A stretch of 64,000 nt of DNA from Sipunculus nudus (taxonomy: Eukaryota > Annelida > Sipuncula > Golfingiida > Sipunculidae), in NCBI GenBank assembly GCA_026874595.1, contig CM049319.1, positions 61,016,917 through 61,080,916 of the forward strand, in the 5' to 3' direction. Both the position numbers and the translations under genes were made by a program. This document shows positions 36,765 to 48,254 of the stretch, one piece after another (position 1 is the first letter of the stretch; each line of letters begins with the position of its first letter). The notes under the pieces were generated by a model that made no database searches, had not been told where the DNA came from, and saw only the letters and a program-made list of their open reading frames with translations.

Positions 36765-36885
36765 AAACTGAAAATATATATAGAGCTGGAAAGTTATCAC
36801 AGAGACACTAAAGTTAACGGTCGGATGGACAAACAGACCAAGGGTTACCATAATACATCCCGTCATTGATGGGCATATAATAAAA
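36765..36885 (-). mobile_element. Family 4 element fragment, copy 4c (hairpin end)
   Basis: Sequence 'gttatcacagagacactaaagttaacgg' followed by 'tcggatggacaaacagacc' resembles the end region of copy 4a. It closes with cataatac, the hairpin arms ATCCCGTC / GATGGGCAT around ATT, then ataataaaaag (36850-36885). The rest of the element is missing on the left. Confidence 0.5.
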
Positions 36886-39764
36886 AGAGCCGACAGGCCA
36901 ACAATGCTGGATTTATGTTACATGTCTGTAGAACACACATGAGCAAAAAGCTGAACAGCAGTGGTTAGTAAAAACCTGACAACACATGCCGTGTGAACAC
37001 AGTAACTCATTCACCTCATGTCCCATTAAAACATGCCTGGCCCATGTTATACGGCAAGCGAACTCCCATTTCATCCATTGTTAAAATTGGGGGGAACAAA
37101 TAATCACTGATGACGCACCTTTTGTGCAGATGGTGTAAACATGGATGTATGCCCGCATGTACTACATAAATGTTTCAGTTATTTATACAATTTGTGCACA
37201 TTAAACTATATCATCCGCTGTGGCTCACAGCAGTGGCTTCTATATGAAACATTTAAGCATATAACACTGGCATTATTACAACAAGGCTGGCTCACTTATC
37301 GATGATGTCAGCCTGTAATTTATATCTTGACTGCTTTGAATTCACCATCATTTCGCAATTTAGCAAAATTAGGCATGAAGCTGTGTAATGAGTCTGGCAA
37401 GAGACCTCTCCCACCCCACTGATTGAAGGTCATGTGACACACCATCCAAAGTACTGTAAAGGGTCCTATTCCAAATATCCAACTACCTTGAACCTTTTAT
37501 AAATATAGACTAGAAAATGCATTCCATCACACACAGGCTGTTTGTTTTGTTTATAATGTGTGGGGGTCCAACCAAAATAATCCGAATATACTGAACAAGG
37601 GTATCTCCTTGCCATTATTTTGCATCCATAATAAGCCAGAAATCACAATAAAATCTGCAGGAATGGTAGGTGAATGGCAGACGTTAAGGCCTTTACAACT
37701 TTTCCCGTATCAGAAAAAGAGAAAATGATGTTCCATGTTTTTCCTGTTTTGTACAATGGCTGGAAACTGATAACTCATTTCTGCAAGACCTAGAGAATGT
37801 ATCTTTGACACAAAAAATTCACTCAACCTGGTTATCCAAAAATGAAGATTAGATTTTAAGGATATGTGCATGGAATGTAGAATTCAGCATGTGTTATGCA
37901 TGATAAGAGATTCTGGTAAGTTTATGTTGATTTTTTTATCCGCATTCTGCATGCTGGATCCACATTCCATGCATATAGAATCTTGGTATTACTGGTAGAT
38001 ACAATATATACAAACTTGCAGTCAGAAGGGAGTACACCTAAATACCCGATTCAGTTTTTACATTCAACTGTCTAATGGCTATCCTCTTCCTTGATGGAGG
38101 GTACATGGATCGTAAATAGCTTTACAAATAATGCCACTCCAGTAACAGGAATACTCTGCTTCCAATGACTAACCCTTTCCTTGGTCAATATGGATCAGAA
38201 ACATGACCACCCTCTAACATGACCACTTTAAGGGGTCCCTGTGGAGTTACAGATAATACGGGACTCCTGCATTAAACTCTGCCATGAGTGACCTGCTCTT
38301 AAGCATATATCAGGCAATAGTGCTGTAATGTAACACCTATGGATCAAATTTTGTTTTCATTTCATCAGATGTCCTTTATTCATGCTCTGTTTGATCATGC
38401 AATATGGTAAGCACTGGCCACTTTTACTATAATTTGAGAATTTGGGCGTGGTAAAAATTCCACTCAAAACTTTTGCTAATACACTAGCCGTGACAACCCG
38501 ACTCGGTAGGCAATCGGATAACTGGGCTGGTTAGTCTACTTGAGTTGTGATACAAGTAATATCTGTGAATATATCGCAGTGGTCTTGCATCAGGTTGCAT
38601 TCATATTGCGGTAAATGGCCCATAATCTAAATATTATGCTAAGAATGATTGATTAACACAATAGTATACATGTGAGCTCATAACCAAAACTGAAACACCG
38701 TCTCCACGGACATTGGTCATTTCCTGTATCACCTGCAAGCTGCCTGCTTCCTGTAACCCATGCAAGCCATGCTTGTGGTCATGCAGTCATAAATTCAACA
38801 AACATGCAAAGGGGTTTCCCAATGTTCAGGGTTAAAACGGAACTTTTCTCGCTCATATTTGGTATTATTTGAAAGTACACAAAAAATGTAATGATAGGTG
38901 TGTGGTTTATGTTGATTGACAGTGTACCTTAGGCCATGAAGCATTGTTAGAAATGACTAAAATATTTTCATTTTCATAAGGCCTTATAATGCCTTCATCA
39001 GACGTAGATGTAACGACACTCTGGCACCAGTAATCTGATCATAATGCCAGAGGGCCGATATGACACAACTAATGCACATGCCCTTGCATCCAAACTCTCT
39101 CTGCAGATATATTTTCCCCTGGTGTAATTTTTGTGTCTCATGTCTGCACCCTTATCCAACCCTGTATTCAATCCTGAGAGACTTGTTTCTCCAGGTTTCT
39201 CAAAACCACTCATGGGGGCTGCCTTTCTGAGTACACACTAAAAACTGGATGTCACAGGACAAATGCATATACTGATAGTTTTATAAATGTTCTCACTGCC
39301 ATATAATTGATGAAAGGAAAAACATCATTCCTCAGGGATTTTAAAATATTTATGCAAACATCATATGTATAAATATCATATGACTGTGCGAGCAGCAAAT
39401 CTTAAGTGCCATGAAAACACTTTTTTTTTAAGTAATTCCATTCAGTTCATACTCATTTTCTTCCCCTTACTTCAAGGGTTTGTTATTGTACATGGTACAT
39501 TTTCTGAGTGGTGTTGCTTAATAGCCATTAGCAAGTATCTGTATGAACAAGCAGAAGTCCTCGGAAGTACAGAGAACACAAATAGAGGGCAATTCCCCAC
39601 AAAACAACTCAGCTGAAATTGACATCCAGTTGATAAATGTATTAATTATTGATGTTATAATCTGGTGAAAATATGTGTAAAGGAACTTTGAACAATAGAT
39701 AAAATGCCTTCCAGACTGCTCAAAACCAGGCGTTTTGTCCTAAGGCCAAAGAAAATAATATACA
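36886..39764. other. No gene seen; unique sequence
   Basis: Mixed sequence with short open frames only and no tandem structure. Nothing recognisable. Confidence 0.45.
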
Positions 39765-40261
39765 AAGACCTTATTTAGGGTTCAAAGAAAATTTTACCAA
39801 GAACTCCCCAGATGCTTCAGTATGTCCAACTGCTACAGTTTGTGTCAATCTAACTTATCTGGTGCTAAATGCTCACAAATATGGTTCACAGTGACCTTAT
39901 TTAGTGTTTCTAAGTAAATTTTACTGTAAGGGCCCCACCATGGATCTTAATCAAATTAGTTTCTAGGTCCAACTGCTACCATCTGTACCAGAAACACAGA
40001 TAGGATACTAAAATCATGTTCCATCAAACAGGTCAGAATACAGGTCAATACCTAAAAATACCTAAAAAAGGATACATTTTAAGTATGTTTCTGGATCCAA
40101 AATTTAAGATTATGGCCATGTCTGACTTTCTTGGTGCTCAAAATTAGGTTTTCCTCTTGTAACTCACAGAATATTGGCATCACAGTGTTGAAGGAGATTT
40201 GCCCAATATCTCCTTGAATTTTAAGTTAGAAGGTTCTAGGTTGAATTGTTATCATTTGTGC

Positions 40262-41157
40262 TAGTGGTGGGAGTTGGTTCCTTTTTCATAATCGATCATC
40301 GGTTTGAGCAAACCAACTGATGATCGATTATTAATCGGTTCAGACAAATATATGCAATTATCAAAGAAATATGCAATAATCTGTGAATCTCTTCCCGCGT
40401 TTCCTCGGCAGGTACTATCCTGTCGGCCACGAGTGTAACAATCCTTCCACGTATAAAGATACGATCAGACTAATTTTAAGGATCAAATTAAACCATCGGC
40501 AACGTCGGGTAATATCTTTCTATATGGGAATTAAGAGGATATAAGAATATTAGGCCTATAGAGGGGCTTTTTTTCTAGCACATGAAGGCAGATTTTACGG
40601 GCCCAGGTGCCCTTGGGGCAGATCATACCAAAAAAAATTGCAGACTAGTCAAAAAAAAAAATCCAGCGGAAATCCAAATACTCGACCGGCCGGGTAGGCC
40701 CCAACAAAGAATTTCTTCAAGGACAGTCCAAACAGCGGCACCTGGCATGGGTTGAATATATTATTTCTAAGAGAATCTCGCAAAATTGGCATAGACCTCG
40801 AGAATTTATGGAGTATATTAACGCCATCTTGCCCATATTTTGCAATGTACATCTCGTTAGAAAACTCTCTGCTAATTCTGCAGCCCCCTGCCAGTTCACA
40901 GAGGTTTAATAAGTCCTCCGTTCTGGCATCTACCATGTCATTCTCATTCACATACGGAAGTTATTTGGGAATGCATACTCATTATATGAAGCGCGGAATG
41001 TGGTAAAAATGGAAGAATAATTTTTGCCTGTAACTTAGAGGCATTCTGGAAAGTCATTATTATGATGTAATCGAAAGTTGCCTTTGGTAATCAAGCACTT
41101 GAAAGTGGCAGCAAACCGACTGACTTTCGATAAAACTCGCTGATCGGCCCACCACTA
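40262..41157. mobile_element. hAT-superfamily element, 896 bp, with perfect 8-bp target duplication
   Basis: The terminal inverted repeats are perfect over 10 bp: TAGTGGTGGG at 40262-40271 and CCCACCACTA at 41148-41157. Both sides carry ATTTGTGC (40254-40261 and 41158-41165), a perfect 8-bp target duplication. Neighbouring array units have a single, uninterrupted ATTTGTGCC, which confirms the insertion. Eight-bp duplications and short inverted ends are typical of hAT. A subterminal 'aatcgatcatcggtttg...caaaccaactgatgatcgatt' inverted block lies just inside the left end. There is no full transposase; one 100-residue minus-strand frame is listed separately. Confidence 0.85.
40649..40951 (-). 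other. 100-residue open frame inside the hAT-like element
   Basis: A minus-strand frame from ATG at 40951 to 40649. The product has a non-repetitive, protein-like composition (segments such as RTEDLLNLCELAGGCRISRE and NEMYIAKYGQDGVNILHKFS). I recognise no transposase motif, zinc finger or dimerisation domain. It could be a decayed transposase exon, a captured host exon or chance. A plus-strand frame (40752-41006) overlaps it. Confidence 0.2.
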
Positions 41158-41369
41158 ATTTGTGCCTATCTGACTTTCACAGTACTAAAACCATGTTGTT
41201 TCAATAGCTCATAGAATATATGTCACACCTAATTTCAAGAATCAACCGAGACTAGCAAAGGACCTCCCTGGATTTTTAAATAGAAGTTTCTGGGTCCAAA
41301 AGTTTTGTGCCCTGTGTGACTGTGTTTGTGTTTAGAATGATGATTTTTGCCAGTAGCTCATAAAATAAA

Positions 41370-41382
41370 GGTCACCATGACC
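41370..41382. promoter_or_regulatory. Perfect GGTCAnnnTGACC palindrome in array D
   Basis: GGTCACCATGACC fits the estrogen-response-element core (inverted GGTCA half sites, three-base spacer). It is part of the 130-170 bp array unit, so it spread with the array. Whether any receptor binds is unknown. Confidence 0.35.
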
Positions 41383-41498
41383 AAATTTCAGGTTTCCAAG
41401 AAATCTGTTAAAAATGTAAAAAAAAATACAAGTAAAATTGATATAATTTGTACTGTAGGCTCAAAATAAATTTTCTGTTCCACAGCGTTCAGAAAATT

Positions 41499-41511
41499 GG
41501 TCACCATGACC
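41499..41511. promoter_or_regulatory. Second perfect GGTCAnnnTGACC palindrome in array D
   Basis: The same 13-mer in the next array unit. Its last half site was duplicated by the insertion that starts at 41512. Near-perfect versions occur at about 39892, 42072, 42229 and 54957. Confidence 0.35.
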
Positions 41512-41927
41512 TGTTAGGGGGAAACATTGGGCCGATCCCGGATTCGAACCCATGTATGTGACGAACAAGTCCGGCGTACCAACTGCTTCGCTAGCAAATC
41601 AGGCTTCACTAGCAAGACAGTTCAGTCTGCTTTTATTTCACCCCGCAACACACCCCCTCTTAAGAGTGTTCTGCTATCAGAACAAGACTTAATTATCCCA
41701 GGAGTCACACTTTGGTGAGCTTATTCCCTGGGCCACAAAGTTTACCGTCACGTTGGACGAGCCCCCATTTTGTTACAAATACAAATTGCTCAGGGGAAAA
41801 TACTGGGCCGATCTGGGATTCGAACCAATTTCGGTGGTGCAGAAATCCGGTGTACCAACCACTTCGCTAGCAAAGCAAGCTTCACTAGTGAGACAGTTTG
41901 GTCCGCTTTTATGTGCACCCAGTAACA
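41512..41927 (-). mobile_element. Double tRNA-like repeat unit with TGTTA/TAACA ends
   Basis: Two related units, 41512-41650 and 41771-41927, are separated by 120 bp. Unit 1 has ends TGTTAGGGGG and CCCCGCAACA; unit 2 has TGTTAC and GTAACA. On the minus strand each unit has a pol III B-box-like block (GGTTCGAATCC in unit 1, TGGTTCGAATCCC in unit 2) and an upstream A-box-like block (TAGCGAAGCAGTTGG or TAGCGAAGTGGTTGG). The composite is flanked by GACC(T) on both sides, a 4-5 bp target duplication. It could be a tRNA-derived SINE pair, or a short LTR (TG...CA) that carries tRNA-like sequence. It is not a functional tRNA gene: no acceptor-stem complementarity is evident. Confidence 0.65.
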
Positions 41928-42245
41928 GACCTAAATTCCGGTTTCCAAGGCATTTTGCCCAGAAACTCCCTGGATGGTATGTTAGAAGTTTCTAGCCTAG
42001 CAGATGCAATTTGTGCCCATTTGACATTCAGGGTGCTCAAATGACATTTTTTTCCTATAGCTCACAGAATATAGGCCACAGTGACCTAATTTGATGTTTC
42101 TAGAACATTTGCAAAGGACCCACCTAAATGTTTAATTAGAAGATTATAGGCCTAAAGGATACAATTTGTGCTCTGTCTGCCTGTCTTGGTGCTCAAAATC
42201 ATGTTTTCGGCTCATAGGTTGCAGGACGTAGGTCACCATGCCCTA

Positions 42246-43436
42246 ACTAGAATACGGATAGTCAACAAGCGACTACATGTATCCTCCGAAATCAGAGTGG
42301 GACGGGTGAAGTGAGGCATGGATTGAGTGGAAAGGGGAAATAGAGGGAGGTGTGTTCCATATTAGCATGGATGTCTGCAGCCAAAATGTGAATGTAGGTT
42401 GCGCCACCTGTCATAAAATCAAGAAAGCTATCCAAGATGTCTAAAAATGCATAATTTTAGGCAGATAAGTGAAACCACTTCCTAGATATGAGTGATTTCA
42501 TCCCACGGCAGACATACAGACGGACCCTGTGCAAAAAATGGTTACAGGTGGTGCCACTAGTTTTGTGTATGATAAAGAGCTATGTGAAATCTATACACAT
42601 GCAAAATTTTGGCCCAATTGATCAAATGGTTCCCGAGATATATGCCTGAATGTCTGCAGCGTAAATGTAAAAGTAGCTGGCGCCACCTGCCACACAATCC
42701 AGAAAGCTATCCAAGATGTATAAACCTGCAAAATTTCAGGCAGGTAAGTCAAACTACTGCAAAGATATGAGTAATTTTATCCCACGACATACAAACAGAT
42801 GGACGCTGCGCAAAAATGGTTACAGGTGGAGCCTCCAGTTTTGCATATGATAAAGAACTATGTGAGATCTTGACACATGCAAAATTTTAGCCCAATCTGT
42901 CAAATGGTTCCCGAGTTATGAGCTTGGATGTCTGCAGCGTAAAGGTCAATTTAGGTGGCACCACCTGTCTTAAAATCAAGAAAGCTGTCCAGGATGTATA
43001 CACATGCAAAATTTCAGGTGGATAAGCCAAACCAATGCAGAGATATGAGTGATTTTATCCTAAGGCAGATGAACAGATGGATCCTGTGCAAAAATGGTTG
43101 CAGGTGGTGCCACCATTTTTTATGTATGTTATAAAGCTATCCAAAGGCTACATTTGTGCAAAATTTTTTCCTGATCGGTCAAATGGTTCCCGAGATATGT
43201 GGGTGAATGTGTCAAAACAGATGCACAGATGGACGCAGAGCGCAGAGGAAAGGTCAGAAGTCTTAACAAAATTGGGGTGCAGCAGTTCACATGTGACCCG
43301 AACATAATCCCAGGTTTCGTAAAATTCTGCCCAGCGGTTACGGAGGAGTTCTCCGGACACCTTTGCGGCGGTGGCAGCAGTGGCGGTGACGGCAGGCTGA
43401 AAACCTAGTATCCGCAAAACATTTTGGTGGATACAA
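42246..43436 (-). mobile_element. Family 3 Helentron-like element, copy 3b, three array units
   Basis: The left end is aactagaatacgg, with a decayed hairpin (TAGTC/GACTA) and a mutated subterminal repeat (gtatcctccg). The right end hairpin is at 43408-43434 (GTATCCGC and GGTGGATAC). Inside are three 277-280 bp units (about 42364, 42642 and 42919, ending at 43198) and the same right part as copy 3a (gcagcagttcacatgtgacc, ggaggagttctccgg). It is inserted into array D between A and A of a ccctaattac-like site. Non-coding. Confidence 0.8.
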
Positions 43437-43604
43437 TTACATGTTTTAAAAAAGATTTGACTAGGACCTCCCTGGATGTACAATTAGAATTAACTCAGTC
43501 AAACTGTTATGATTTGTGCCCAGTTTATGGCTGGATAACTGGACGTTATCAGGACAATGGATGATTGCTATAGCTCAGATGACTTACAGTCAGCCGCGCT
43601 AAAA

Positions 43605-44527
43605 AGCAATAGACGGAAGTTTTCCTGGGAATCAATTAGTTCACATACACATGCAGTAACAGACACATGTTTTACATAGATAGCTGAAAGATCAGGAGCA
43701 ATTTTCACACATATATGCCAACATGCTTTAAGCAATCAATGTTCCACAATTATTTGAAGAAAAATGGAAAATGATTATGTCTGAACACAGGAATTAATAT
43801 TCAACCATTTTCAGGTGTAAATTACATGATCCATATGCCTGAAAAAAAATAGTGGGGATACTCCAATAGCAGTAGGGGTTTTTGAGATGGATATACATAG
43901 ATGAGCAAAACAGATAGACCAATGAATGGACAGACAGACTGTCAGATGGACAGACGGAGACCATTTTGGCAGTCCTCCAACCAATGGCTGGGGGGGGGGG
44001 GGGGGGCTAAAAACATCTTGAAGTGAACAAGATGTAAAACCTGAGTCTCATCTGATATTTTAGCTGCATCCAAGGCTCCTTCCTGAGCAGATGTTATATT
44101 CGAGTTTTTTGCAACGATGTTTCCCTCACAGCCCTGTAACTATGATTCATCCACTATTCAAGGTCCTTAGATCATTCCACGATGAATCTGAGAGAATCCT
44201 ACGATCGAATAAACCAGAACTTCCACACACCATTGAGATTATGTAAATAATGTCCTGAAAGCCTTGCAGTTTTTGTTATAACCAACACATCTGGGAAAAT
44301 ATATATGTATGATGTACACATGGTGCTATAACAGCCTTACACAATCCGAGCACATGTTATAAATCCCTTAACTGCTTGTATTTCCGCAATACCCTCTGAT
44401 TTCTTACATTGGTCTTTTCATGTTAAAAAATGGGATAAGTGAATATGCAAGTCACGTAGTGCAGGAAAACTCTTCAACGGAATGGAATGCCAATCTGAAG
44501 ACCACAATGTCTGCCTCGGCCAGGAGG
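43605..44527. other. No gene seen; poly-G run and possible decayed element end
   Basis: At 43895-44015 there is gacagacaga-type sequence, then 'ccattttggcagtcctcc', a run of 17 G (43990-44006) and ctaaaaac. This looks like another decayed element end with a microsatellite next to it. The rest (44020-44500) is complex unique sequence without a gene. Confidence 0.4.
43990..44006. repeat. Poly-G run, 17 bases
   Basis: An uninterrupted G homopolymer. Length may be unreliable in the assembly. Confidence 0.95.
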
Positions 44528-44860
44528 TAATTTTTGTTCATTCCGATTCTTGTGTGTTTGTTCACAATATAACTCGCCCGATCTAAATCTCAGGAAATTT
44601 TGAGGACATTTCAGGAATGGGCCAAGGAAAAATCAATTATATTTTGGTGTGGATCCAGCATCTTCTTTGGATTCTGGAGCGTCATCAAGGAATATTATCA
44701 AATGTAAGGTCACTTATGCACAAATGAACCTGGGAATATGGACAAAAGAAACTGGAGCGCCCAGTGTGTTGGCATAGTGTTTTTTAAAACTTGTGCTTCC
44801 ATGGTAGAAGCATGAATCCACTGGGATGCACATTTAGTTTAATTTTTTAAAATGCAAATT
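44528..44860 (+). repeat. Interspersed repeat family 6, copy 2
   Basis: Collinear with 1-480: ttcttgtgtgtttgttca, aactcg, caggaatggg, ttggtgtggatccagcat, ggtcacttatgca, gggatgcacatttagtt. Diverged, with no coding frame. Same orientation as copy 1. Confidence 0.65.
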
Positions 44861-46551
44861 CATGGCCTGTTTGTGGTATTCTCTGTTGTATACGGGTGAA
44901 GGCAACAATACAACTTAACTAATGTGTTATTTTAAAGCCTTTACACAAGGAATAATATTTTTTAGTCTTTCTCAGTAGTTCAGGAATAAGATCAAATCTT
45001 TAAGAATCTATCAAGAGTTAGCCTGTTCAAACCAGGGACCTTAAACTCAATAGTCCCACACCTTAACCACAAGGCAATGCCCAGTTCAAACCAGACATAC
45101 TGGTCTTAAAATACAATAGAGATTTGATCAATTTTGATCCAGTGAAGATTCAACCCTGGACTACATGCCTAGACTGGTCAGAGAAATATAAAGCAAGGCA
45201 CTCTGATCAAGGAAATAAATACTGGTCTTTGAGAATGTTCTGCTTATTAAATATTGGTCTTTGAAATATATGAGAGTGATCAAATACTGGTACAGAATAT
45301 ACAAGTCTTTGTAATACATAAATGTGTTAATTCTCATTGAATAGTAATATCTTTATGAAATACACAAAGTGTTCTGATACAGGATAAATTGAACCAAATA
45401 AAGAACTTTATGCACATAAATCAATTTCTATTAAGGATTTGGTTAAACAATAAAAGCACTGAAGATAGCCCTGGTGACCCCTATATTTTAGAACAGGGCT
45501 TACAATAAAATGGAATATAAATGTGAAGAATGCTGTTATATTTTAAAATATAGCAACTTACATAAGGCTTAACAAAATAACTCTTAAGGGTGAAATCTGA
45601 TTTGGGTACCTTCATAAATCCAAAGAATGGCTGATGTAACAAATCTTAAACTGTTGTTTATCAGTTCATTTTTCTTTCTTTTCAGTATGCATGCATCTGG
45701 TTTTCCAGTCATGTAAACCAAACTTAATTGTTCTCATACCCACTAGTAACTTCAAAAAGTGAACTCTGAAAACTTGGTATTGGAAGTATCTGGGTATTTA
45801 AAACTAAAATCCGAACAAAAATTGGGAAACTGAGAATTTGTTAAAATACAAAACCATATATACCATCATTAACATTATTAATCTTACAAGTATTTTTTCT
45901 CCCCTATGAAATGCGTCTTTCACAAATTTCTATGACAGGAGTGATTTATTTTGAAATGAAGACAAATGAGCTTCCAGGGATGTTTCTGAACCGATGAAAA
46001 CCACAAGGTTTGGCTCTGGCAAAATAAAAAGACCCAAGCAGAGTGGAAGATGGTGATTTGTTTGCCCAGCTTGGCACAGAACAATCCTGATGTAAACAAG
46101 CAACTATACATCCAACAGAATGATATGAGAAGGGCTTCCCTGTGCAAAGTGGTACTGTATACAAGGCCCCTGGTGAAACAGATGATCTGCTCACCTGCGA
46201 TAATACCAACGATTTCTCATCCTCAGAATCGCAGTATCTGTTCACACCTGGCATCTAGCAGGCTCTGACATGCCTCACACCTTCAAATGCTATCATATAA
46301 CTTGACGTGAAGAAAACAGGTATCATCAGCAGGAACTTTGCTGAAAATTAACGCAGATACCATAAGGATCATCTCAAAAAGTCTTTTTGGCATCTGGAGT
46401 GCTACAGGCTCTCCATTACTCCACACATTTATCCAATATAACTATACATACTCTTAAATAAGCATACAGATAATGGTATCAATGACTGACCCTGCATGGA
46501 AAAAGATAATTATGTACTAAGACACATGCTGCAGTTAAAATTAGTAAAAGA
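44861..46551. other. No gene seen
   Basis: AT-rich unique sequence with a tRNA-like remnant (separate entry) and loose repetition of 'aatactggtctttga' at about 45100-45320. Confidence 0.4.
45020..45080 (-). repeat. Decayed tRNA-derived SINE head
   Basis: On the minus strand the order is TTGTGGTTAAGGTGTGGGAC (A-box-like), then ttgagtttaaggtccc, then TGGTTTGAAC (weak B box, GGTTCGAA with changes). This fits a tRNA-like SINE head. There is no intact tRNA fold and no tail was identified. Confidence 0.4.
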
Positions 46552-47447
46552 ACTAGAATACGGGTAGTCAACAAACGACTATGTGTATCCGCAAAAATTA
46601 GAGTGGAACGGGTGAAGTGAGGCATGGATTGAGTGGCAAGGGGAAATTGAGTAAGTTGTGTTGCATATTAGCATGGATGTCTATAGCTGAAATGTGTATG
46701 TAGGTTGGGCCACCTACCACAAATCCAGCTGTCCAAGTTGTATACATATGCAAAATTTTAGGCAGTAAAGCCAAACCACTCCAGAGATATGAGTGATTTT
46801 AGCCCACGGCAGACAAACAGACAGATGCTGTGCAAAAATGGTTGCAGATGACCCCTCCAGTTTTGTGTATGATCAAGAGCTGTGTGAGATCTATACACAT
46901 GCAAAATTTTGGCCCAATCGGTCAAACGGTTCCCAAGATATGGGCTTGGATGTCTGCAGCTTAAACAAGAAAGTAGGTGGCGCAACCTGTCATAAAATCA
47001 AGAAAGCTGTCCAGTATGTATAAATGCAAAATTTTAGGCAGTTATGTCAAACCACTACAGAGATATGAGTGATTTTAACCCAAGGCAGACGAACAGATGG
47101 ACACTGTGCGAACATGGTTGCAGGTGGTGCCACCATTTTTATGTATGTTATAAAGCTATCCAAGGGCTACATTTGTACAAAATTTTTTCCTGATCGGTCA
47201 AACATTTCCTGAGATATGCGAGTTTAAGTGTGGAAACAGACACACAAATTGACGCTGGGCAGAGGAAAAGTCAGAGGTCAACGCCAATTAGTTAGGCACT
47301 AGTTCACATGTTACCCGATAATTGGTGTAAGTTTTGGAAAAATCCGTCCAGTAGTCTCAGAGGAGTTCTCCGGTAACAAAGCAGTGGCAGTGCTGGAACC
47401 TGGTCAAAAACATAGTATCCACAAAAGTTTGTTTTGGTGGAATACAA
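46552..47447 (-). mobile_element. Family 3 Helentron-like element, copy 3c, two array units
   Basis: Left end aactagaatacgggtagtc, subterminal gtatccgcaaaa (46585-46596), right end gtatccacaaaa...gttttggtggaatac (47415-47445) with a decayed hairpin. Two units (about 46670 and 46942) of the 280-bp type, then the family right part (gttcacatgttacccg, gaggagttctccgg). This is the shortest family 3 copy. Non-coding. Confidence 0.8.
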
Positions 47448-47915
47448 TTATTCATATAAAAGATTCCACAGACAATCCTTGGAAACCAAAGGGCTGAATC
47501 TTTGTTAATATAACATGCACTTGGAAAAATGAAATCAGGGTTTGAAATTCATTATATTTTTGCCACTAGATATTTTTAGCAGTAGTATTTCATTTTACAA
47601 GTAATTTCAAATAATCAAATTTCAAATAGCATTAAGTCAGTGTGACTATCTACGGCTGCTAAGTCAGGATATGATAATTCATCTGTGGGTTGTATTGCAA
47701 ACAACAGTATCTATGTTCTCAGTTGCTTATTCCCTGGCCTCAGCTGAACAGGTTAAAACAATGTCTAATTGTGAAGTAACTAGGAATTATTGCTAGTGTC
47801 AGACTTCCTACCAACAAAACAAGAAAATAACTAGAAAACTGCTACTCTGCTATTGGGAAATTTGAACCCTTGAAACAGAAGTAAGTTGTTTTTGTTTGAA
47901 AAGTAAAATATGTAA

Positions 47916-48254
47916 GGCCAAAAAAAATTAAAGGTATGGTTCTCAGGCACCGCCCGCATCAATTTTAAACTCCCGCATCAAAAATTTTTATTTTGATTTT
48001 CAATAGAAACTTATCAATTTCGAGCTTCAGCCGCTCGGACATTTCTTTCAAGAAGATAAAATCATACAACTTCCTTTATAATGTGGTGCTTTTACTTATT
48101 TAGCCAAATAAATATGTTATTATCATGCTTTTCTCTTATAATTTGACATTTTTATCGAAACATACCAAAAAATTTAAAATTAAAAAAACGCCCAACCGCA
48201 TTGATTTTTGGAAAAAAAGTGCCTGAGAACCATACCTTTTTTTTTATTTTGGCC
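47916..48254. mobile_element. MITE, 339 bp, about 38-bp inverted ends, TAA target duplication
   Basis: The left end GGCCAAAAAAAATTAAAGG, continuing with tatggttctcaggcac, is matched inverted by gtgcctgagaaccata and ccttttttttt...ttttggcc at the right. Both sides carry TAA (47913-47915 and 48255-48257). A 3-bp TAA/TTA duplication with GGCC-type ends suggests the PIF/Harbinger superfamily; the family is not certain. The interior is AT-rich and non-coding. Confidence 0.8.

Larger units (their letters stand above)
39765..43604 (-). mobile_element. Family 1-type array and right end, copy D, with three insertions
   Basis: An array of about 130-170 bp units recurs around 'cacagaatataggtcacagtgacct', 'ttcaggtttccaag', 'gacctccctgga', 'agaagtttctaggtcc' and 'tttgtgccctgtctgac' (blocks near 39880, 40170, 41215, 41365, 41495, 42065, 42230 and 43455). 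The right end at 43572-43600 is the family 1 hairpin (AGCTCAG, TGACT-TAC-AGTCA, then a decayed outer arm), as in element C, whose right part carries one such unit. A family 1 left end was not found. The array is interrupted by a hAT-like element, a double tRNA-like unit and element 3b. Confidence 0.65.

Noticed and set aside
41530-41870. tRNA genes suggested by the GGTTCGAATCC boxes
   Set aside because: No cloverleaf with paired acceptor and anticodon stems could be drawn; the boxes sit in a duplicated mobile unit.
39765-43604. A family 1 left end for array D near 39700
   Set aside because: I looked for aacaaggg/aactaggg plus GCTCAGCTG upstream of the array and found none, so D is treated as truncated.
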